This document shows positions 6,706 through 10,648 of a stretch of DNA of 10,648 nt, one piece after another; positions within the stretch are counted from its first letter, which is position 1; every line of letters starts with the position of its first letter. The translations under genes and the position numbers were made by a program. Source of the DNA: Lentisphaerota bacterium (GTDB lineage Bacteria; Verrucomicrobiota; Kiritimatiellia; RFP12; UBA3636); NCBI GenBank assembly GCA_012514445.1, contig JAAZAI010000359.1, positions 1 through 10,648 of the forward strand, read 5' to 3'. The notes under the pieces were generated by a model. That model was not told where the DNA came from. It ran no database searches and saw only the letters and a program-made list of their open reading frames with translations.

Positions 6706-6736
6706 CGTACATCCGAATCTCTTGCGACGATGTACG
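6706..6736. repeat. 8-bp perfect inverted repeat
   Basis: CGTACATC (6706-6713) and GATGTACG (6729-6736) flank a 15-nt spacer, about 55 bp after the rmuC stop. There is no T-tract directly after it (ATTTG follows), so it is a weak terminator candidate; it may be a binding site or chance. Confidence 0.5.
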
Positions 6737-6962
6737 ATTTGAATGCATGCGTAGGCATCGTCCCAACCCTGCCACATTGTAATCTTGTCTCTTGAAGCTT
6801 TTTCAAGTCCAGCTCATTCGAGCATTGAAATCTCGAACAACCCTCGATATTACATCGCTTCGCCCCGCGGCGGCGCTCGCCGAGCATATTCTGATGAGCT
6901 GAGGGGGCCGAATTGCACCATATTCGTGCACGGCCAAGAAAGCACGATTATTGTAATATTGA

Positions 6963-7012
6963 AGTTTTCTCAAGATTACAAAAAAGCGAATTTTTGAACT
7001 CTTGAGAAAGTT
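6963..7012. repeat. 50-nt nested palindrome upstream of folC
   Basis: The outer arms AGTTTTCTCAAGA (6963-6975) and TCTTGAGAAAGTT (7000-7012) pair over 13 positions, ten perfect plus two G-T and one A-T. Inside, CAAAAA (6979-6984) pairs with TTTTTG (6991-6996) around a 6-nt loop. The right arm ends 7 bp before a TATAAT box, so a protein bound here would cover the -35 region. It could instead be a bidirectional terminator, although it lies over 300 bp after rmuC. Confidence 0.6.
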
Positions 7013-7019
7013 GCACGCC

Positions 7020-7025
7020 TATAAT
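7020..7025 (+). promoter_or_regulatory. possible distal folC promoter -10 box
   Basis: A consensus TATAAT stands here, about 120 bp before the folC ATG. The -35 is poor: TTGAAC (6994-6999) is 20 bp away and TTGAGA (7002-7007) only 12 bp away. If used, it might need an activator at the adjacent palindrome. A transcript from here would carry the GGAGG-rich leader. Confidence 0.35.
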
Positions 7026-7068
7026 GAAGAGAAATGGGAGGGATTTGCGGAGGATTCTCGTAGGATCT

Positions 7069-7103
7069 GGAGGGGAGTGTCGATCGGAGGGGAGTATCGA
7101 TCT
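7069..7103 (+). repeat. 17-bp tandem repeat with Shine-Dalgarno-like cores
   Basis: GGAGGGGAGTGTCGATC (7069-7085) is followed at once by GGAGGGGAGTATCGATC (7086-7102), differing at one base. A third GGAGG starts at 7104 after one T, and two more lie upstream (7037-7041 and 7049-7053). The array gives five Shine-Dalgarno-like motifs 12-20 nt apart in the folC leader. Only the last is at a usable distance from a possible start, the TTG at 7115. Confidence 0.7.
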
Positions 7104-7114
7104 GGAGGCGGGCT

Positions 7115-7143
7115 TTGACGTTCGCGGGAAGACGGTGTATTCT
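7115..7143 (+). promoter_or_regulatory. proximal folC promoter, possibly leaderless
   Basis: TTGACG (7115-7120) and TATTCT (7138-7143) are 17 bp apart, a good sigma70-like match. The folC ATG begins 8 nt after the end of the -10 box, so transcription would start at or within a base or two of the ATG and the message would be leaderless. The same TTG of the -35 box is an alternative start codon in the folC frame, with GGAGG (7104-7108) 6 nt upstream. Confidence 0.5.
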
Positions 7144-7150
7144 AGGGGCA

Positions 7151-8443
7151 ATGACAAATCAGGAACGAATCGAACGGATTTACGCGCGGCGCACGTTCGG
7201 GATCAAACCCGGACTCGAGACGACGCTCGCATTGCTCGAACGCCTCGGCCATCCCGAGCGCGGCCTCGGCGTGGTGCACATCGCGGGGACGAACGGCAAG
7301 GGCTCGGTCTCGTCGCTCGTCGCTTCGGTGCTGAAGACGGCGGGATTCAAAACCGGCCTCTACACCTCCCCGCATCTCGTGAAGCTCAACGAGCGGTTCA
7401 AGATCGACGGCGCGGACATACCGGACGGCGCGCTCGAAGCGCTGCTTGCGGAAGTCGAAGACGCCGCGACAGGCGTCGAGAAGGACGGTGGTCCCGCGCC
7501 GACGTTCTTCGAGTGCATGACGGCGCTCGGGCTGCTCTGGTTCTCGCGGCAGGGTGTGCACATCGCCGCGATCGAAACGGGGATGGGCGGGCGGCTGGAC
7601 GCCACCAACGTGCTGCGTCCGCTTGTGAGCGTCATCACGCGCATCGGCCTCGACCACACTGAGTATCTCGGCGACACGCTCGAGAAGATCGCTCTGGAGA
7701 AGGCGGGGATCGTGAAGCCGGGCGTGCCGGTCGTGTGCGGCGCGATGCCGGACGAGGCGCTTGCGGCCGTCGCGCAGACGGCGAAGGCGCGCGGATCGCG
7801 CCTGGTGCGCGCGGACGAGGCCGTGTCCGTGCGCCGCATCTCGGGGGATCTTCATGTGCAGAAGCTCGTGGTCGCGAGTGCTGCAGAGGACTACGGCACG
7901 GTGCCGATCGCGCTGGCGGCGTCGTATCAGCTCGAAAACGTCGCCACGGCCGTGGCGGCCATCGAGGCGGCTGGGGATGCGCTGACGTTCGCGTTCGAGC
8001 GCAAGACGGTCGTCAAGGGGCTTGCGGCGGCGGAATGGCCCGGGCGTTTCCAGTGCATCGGCGGCGCGCCGGACACGTTGATCGACGGCGCGCACAATCC
8101 CGACGGGGCGGCGGCGCTGGTGCGGGCGCTGCGGGATGCGGGCTGCGGCCGGCGTCTGCGCTTCGTGGTGGGGCAGTGCGCGGACAAGGACTCGGAGGGG
8201 TTCTTCCGCACGGTCGCGCCGGTCTGCGGCAGGGTGTGGACCGTGCCCCTGCGCAATCCGCGTTCGGCGGCGCCGGCGGCGCTGGCGGCGATCGCGCGGC
8301 GGCATGGCCTCGCGGCTGAACCCTGCGCGAGCCTCGCGGAGGGGCTGGCCGCGGCGAAGGCCGACGCGCTCGCGTCGGGGGAGCCGGTGGTGGTCTGCGG
8401 CTCGTTGTTCCTCGTGGGCGAGGTGCTCGAAACTATTCGATGA
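7151..8443 (+). CDS. folC: FolC, folylpolyglutamate / dihydrofolate synthase
   Basis: This Mur-ligase-family enzyme uses ATP to add glutamate to folates in the cytoplasm, and in many bacteria also makes dihydrofolate from dihydropteroate. The 430-residue protein has TFGIKPGL (15-22), the P-loop AGTNGKGS (45-52), TSPHL (72-76), ETGMGGRLDATN (142-153), DHTEYLGDT (168-176), EKAGIVKP (183-190) with the lysine (Lys184) that is carbamylated in the family, DGAHNP (312-317) and GSLFLVGE (417-424). I prefer the ATG at 7151 because the protein then begins as other FolC proteins do. Starting at the TTG at 7115 would add 12 residues and would have the better ribosome site (GGAGG, 6 nt). Just before the ATG there is only AGGGG, 2 nt away. 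The 3' end overlaps the convergent ftsI by 11 bp. No other folate gene is visible, so dual activity cannot be judged from context. Confidence 0.95.
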   Translation: MTNQERIERIYARRTFGIKPGLETTLALLERLGHPERGLGVVHIAGTNGKGSVSSLVASVLKTAGFKTGLYTSPHLVKLNERFKIDGADIPDGALEALLAEVEDAATGVEKDGGPAPTFFECMTALGLLWFSRQGVHIAAIETGMGGRLDATNVLRPLVSVITRIGLDHTEYLGDTLEKIALEKAGIVKPGVPVVCGAMPDEALAAVAQTAKARGSRLVRADEAVSVRRISGDLHVQKLVVASAAEDYGTVPIALAASYQLENVATAVAAIEAAGDALTFAFERKTVVKGLAAAEWPGRFQCIGGAPDTLIDGAHNPDGAAALVRALRDAGCGRRLRFVVGQCADKDSEGFFRTVAPVCGRVWTVPLRNPRSAAPAALAAIARRHGLAAEPCASLAEGLAAAKADALASGEPVVVCGSLFLVGEVLETIR

Positions 8444-10271
8444 TCTCGTCCGGATGGTCGGGCGGGATCTCGAGATAGCGGGCGGTGGCGGCGCCGATCT
8501 TGGCGAAGACGGGTGCGGCGACGGTGCCGCCGTGGTAGTTGGGTTTTGGCGCCTCGAGCACGACGAGAATGCAGATTCGCGGGTCGCGCGCGGGGAAGAA
8601 GCCGACGAACGACGCGGTGTAGTCCGTGGCGGAGTAGCCGCCGGGGATGGCGATCTGCGCGGTGCCGGTCTTGCCGGCGACCTCGTAGCCGGGGAAGCGC
8701 GCGCGGCGGCCGGTGCCGCCCTTTTGCGTGACGGTGCAGAGCATGAAGACGAGGTCCGCGGCGGTCTTCTCGGTGATGGGGCGGCCGATGGGCGTCGGCT
8801 TGTTCTGGAGGATCGTCTCGCCGTCGGAGCCGACGATCCGGGAGACGATGTTGGGCTGCATGAGCACGCCCTTGTTGGCGATGGCGGCGTAGGCGGAGAC
8901 CATCTGGATGCCGGTGACGGCGACGCCCTGGCCGATGGCGACGCGGATGGACTGGAGTTCGGACCACTTGCGGGCGGAAGGCATGATGCCGGTGGCCTCT
9001 CCTGGGAGGGCGATGCGCGTCCTGCGGCCGAAGCCGAACCTCTGGAAGTACGACTCCATCGTGTAGCGTCCGAGGGCCATGGCCACGCGGGAGGCGCCGC
9101 GGTTGCTGGACTTCTGCGTGGCGACGGTGAGGGTGATGTCGCCGCGGACGTGGTCGCTGAGGAGGCGGCCGGCGTAGGCGACGTTGTCGCAGTTGACGAG
9201 CGAGTTGGTTTGGAAGGCGCCTTCGTTGATGCCCGCGGCGAAGGTGAAGCCCTTCATCGTCGAGCCGGGCTCGTAGTTCGTGAAGATGGCGCGATTCCAT
9301 TTGCTGAAAGGATCCGACGATCCATATTGATACGGATCGAAATTCGGACGGGAGGCCATGGCGAGGACGTCGCCGGTCTTCACGTCCATCACGATCGTCC
9401 ACGCGGCGCGCGCGGCGGTCTCGGCCATGGCCTCGTCGAGCGCGGTCTCGGCGAAGTGCTGGATGCTCTGGTCGAGGGCGAGGTAGACGTCGGCGCCGTC
9501 GACGGGCGGGATGTCGAGGTCGCGCTTGGAGGGGATTTCGCGGCGGGCGTTGTCCTTGAGGCTGTGGATGAAGCCGTTCTTGCCGGCGAGGTACTTGTCG
9601 AGGGTCATCTCGAGGCCGTCGGCGCCGACGCCTTCGGCGTTGACGACGCCGACGACGTGGCACATCTGGCTGCCGAGGGGGTAGACGCGCTTGAGGACTT
9701 CGTCGCAGCCGATGCAGCGGGCGAGGAGCGGGTCGCCCTTGATCTGGCGGCGGACGTCCTCGTCCATGATTTCGCCGAAGACGTTGTAGCGCCCCCGGGT
9801 CTTGGCGAGGGCGTCGAAGAGCCGCTCCTCGTCGAAGGCGCCGAGGGCGGCGAGGCGCCGGTAGATCTCGGGGCGTGTCTCGTCGGTGATCTCCTGGGCG
9901 TCGGCGAAGACGATCCAGGAGGCGACGGAGATGGCGAGGGGGTGGTCGGCGCCGTGGCGGTCGTAGATGGCGCCGCGCCGGGCGCGGGGTTCGGCGAAGT
10001 ACTCGATCTGGCGGTTGCTGCCGACGGCGGGCTGGTCGCGGGGGGCGACGACCTGCATCTGGTAGAGTTTGAAGGCGACGGCGCCGAAGAGCCCCGTGGT
10101 GGCGATCGCGCTGAGGACGATCCACGTCCGTCCGCGAAACAAGAGGGCGGTGTAGGCGCGGTGGAGGGGCGCGGCGATGCGTGCGAACCCCCGCCAAAGC
10201 GCGGCGGCGGCTCGCAGGGGCGGGCTCCGTCGAGGGGGCGTCCGGCGGGTCGGGTTGAAGGGGGCGTCCAT
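8433..10271 (-). CDS. ftsI: FtsI, class B penicillin-binding protein (division transpeptidase)
   Basis: FtsI is the membrane-anchored transpeptidase that cross-links septal peptidoglycan. The 612-residue protein has a basic, proline-rich cytoplasmic tail (1-48), one membrane segment (about 50-72), and a non-catalytic dimerisation domain with the usual RRGAIYDRHG (99-108). The transpeptidase domain (about 260-600) carries the three active-site motifs: S-T-M-K with nucleophile Ser337 (337-340), S-S-N (388-390) and K-T-G (534-536), the last in AGKTGTAQ. No PASTA domain follows. Start at the ATG at 10271-10269, with GGGAG 6 nt upstream. It lies 21 bp after the FtsL-like gene in the same direction, the order normally seen in dcw clusters, which favours FtsI over the elongation enzyme PBP2. 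The cytoplasmic tail is longer than in E. coli FtsI, where the membrane segment begins near residue 20. The 3' end overlaps folC. Confidence 0.93.
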   Translation of the reverse strand: MDAPFNPTRRTPPRRSPPLRAAAALWRGFARIAAPLHRAYTALLFRGRTWIVLSAIATTGLFGAVAFKLYQMQVVAPRDQPAVGSNRQIEYFAEPRARRGAIYDRHGADHPLAISVASWIVFADAQEITDETRPEIYRRLAALGAFDEERLFDALAKTRGRYNVFGEIMDEDVRRQIKGDPLLARCIGCDEVLKRVYPLGSQMCHVVGVVNAEGVGADGLEMTLDKYLAGKNGFIHSLKDNARREIPSKRDLDIPPVDGADVYLALDQSIQHFAETALDEAMAETAARAAWTIVMDVKTGDVLAMASRPNFDPYQYGSSDPFSKWNRAIFTNYEPGSTMKGFTFAAGINEGAFQTNSLVNCDNVAYAGRLLSDHVRGDITLTVATQKSSNRGASRVAMALGRYTMESYFQRFGFGRRTRIALPGEATGIMPSARKWSELQSIRVAIGQGVAVTGIQMVSAYAAIANKGVLMQPNIVSRIVGSDGETILQNKPTPIGRPITEKTAADLVFMLCTVTQKGGTGRRARFPGYEVAGKTGTAQIAIPGGYSATDYTASFVGFFPARDPRICILVVLEAPKPNYHGGTVAAPVFAKIGAATARYLEIPPDHPDEIIE

Positions 10272-10292
10272 GTTTCGCTCCCGGGCGTGCGG

Positions 10293-10648
10293 CTAGTTGG
10301 CGGCGACGACGGGGGTTTCTCCGGCGGCGCCCTGGGAGGCGCGGCCGGACATGGCGACGCGCTGGCCGCTCATCGGGGAGGTCATGGCCATGCCGTGGCT
10401 GAGCAGGCGCCGCTCGAGGTTGGCGGGGGTTTGCATGGCCTTCCACTTGGACTCTTCGAGCTGGAGCTCTCGCATCAGCGCGGTCTGGACGTTCTCCTGG
10501 ACGCCGAGTTCGTTTTCGATGGCGTTGCAGCTATTGTAGGTGATCGCGTAGGCGACGAGGAGGATCACCGGCACGATGAGCACGAGCGCGAACGTCGTGG
10601 GGACGGACCAGGTGTTGACCTTGTCGCTCCACAGGCGGTTTTCCTTGA
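10293..10648 (-). CDS. ftsL: FtsL-like division protein, 5' end outside the window
   Basis: The frame is open to the right edge, giving 117 visible codons before the TAG at 10295-10293. A GTG at 10583 is an internal candidate start, but it would fall inside the membrane segment, so the true start probably lies beyond the window. The visible protein has a short polar start (KENRLWSDKVNTW), one membrane helix (about 15-37, FALVLIVPVILLVAYAITY), a probable coiled coil (about 38-85, with ENELGVQENVQTALMRELQL), and a low-complexity Met/Ser/Ala tail. This small bitopic layout directly before ftsI is typical of FtsL, which with FtsB and FtsQ regulates FtsI/FtsW at the septum. The family is poorly conserved in sequence, so the call rests on topology and position. 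It probably shares an operon with ftsI. Confidence 0.72.
   Translation of the reverse strand, partial: KENRLWSDKVNTWSVPTTFALVLIVPVILLVAYAITYNSCNAIENELGVQENVQTALMRELQLEESKWKAMQTPANLERRLLSHGMAMTSPMSGQRVAMSGRASQGAAGETPVVAAN

Larger units (their letters stand above)
6652..7150. other. 499-bp intergenic region rich in inverted repeats
   Basis: No credible gene is seen between rmuC and folC. GC over 6661-7020 is about 48 percent by hand count, well below the flanking genes. It contains a perfect 8-bp inverted repeat (6706-6713/6729-6736), a small hairpin CTTGAA-GCTTT-TTCAAG (6791-6807), a 6-bp inverted repeat TTCGAG/CTCGAA (6817-6837), a 50-nt palindrome (6963-7012), a TATAAT box (7020-7025), and a G-rich tract with five GGAGG motifs (7037-7108). 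The short open frames here lack ribosome sites and family resemblance. It could hold a small RNA or long folC leader, or be a decayed remnant. No tRNA-like cloverleaf is evident. Confidence 0.6.

Noticed and set aside
6693..6887. 64-codon minus-strand frame in the same gap
   Set aside because: No ribosome site precedes the ATG at 6887, and the product has no hydrophobic, toxin-like or DNA-binding pattern that would support a small gene.
6785..6997. 70-codon plus-strand frame in the rmuC-folC gap
   Set aside because: It has a TTG start without Shine-Dalgarno, no recognisable features, and runs through the palindrome at 6963.
7024..7150. ATG at 7024 as a leader peptide for folC
   Set aside because: The frame does not stop before folC but runs far into it in another frame, and only TATAAT precedes the ATG, with no ribosome site.
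7927..10446. 839-codon minus-strand frame overlapping ftsI and folC
   Set aside because: Its product is almost entirely Arg/Pro/His repeats, a shadow of ftsI in another frame. ftsI has all three catalytic motifs in its own frame.
1..10648. CRISPR arrays, tRNA/rRNA genes, insertion sequences, toxin-antitoxin or defence genes
   Set aside because: I looked for regularly spaced repeats, cloverleaf-like stems, transposase motifs and paired small genes. None is supported; all tandem repeats here have only two or three units.

Overview
This window is about 10.6 kb of GC-rich bacterial chromosome. Coding GC is clearly above 60 percent, while the 6652-7150 gap is close to one half by hand count. It carries eight recognisable genes in three blocks. 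No mobile element, CRISPR array, tRNA or rRNA is visible. The gene set is a GH4 alpha-galactosidase under an AraC-type regulator, a lipoprotein, a PlsC-like acyltransferase, MurG, RmuC, FolC, FtsI and an FtsL-like protein. It fits a peptidoglycan-making, probably Gram-negative, sugar-fermenting bacterium. A member of the PVC group such as Kiritimatiellota or Lentisphaerota is my low-confidence guess; nothing in the window proves it.

Block 1 (91-2479) is a divergent catabolic pair. araC-type (minus) and melA (plus) share a 181-bp intergenic region. It holds a good sigma70-like promoter for each gene and, between them, repeats suited to an AraC operator. The likely logic is that alpha-galactosides (melibiose, raffinose type) induce melA through the regulator. 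A strong 46-nt hairpin follows melA.

Block 2 (2709-6651, plus) starts after a short region with two tandem duplications and a promoter with a perfect TATAAT. It encodes a lipoprotein of unknown function, a variant PlsC-family acyltransferase, MurG (lipid II synthesis) and RmuC. Gaps are 16 bp, 1 bp and a 4-bp ATGA overlap, so the last three are almost certainly co-translated. The theme is the cell envelope, with RmuC as a DNA-maintenance passenger.

Block 3 starts with a 499-bp non-coding stretch (6652-7150) that is relatively AT-rich and full of inverted repeats. It ends in a purine-rich tract with five GGAGG motifs. folC follows on the plus strand, with a choice between a leaderless ATG start and an upstream TTG start with a good Shine-Dalgarno. 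folC overlaps tail to tail by 11 bp with ftsI on the minus strand. ftsI is preceded by an FtsL-like gene that runs off the right edge, so the end of a division (dcw-type) cluster enters from the right. murG is not in that visible arrangement but with plsC and rmuC.

Most of the window is ordinary core metabolism, and I see no convincing new multi-gene system. The points most worth a second look are the regulatory regions (araC-melA operator, 13-bp duplication supplying the -35 of the lipoprotein promoter, folC leader), the lipoprotein, and the altered catalytic motifs of the acyltransferase.
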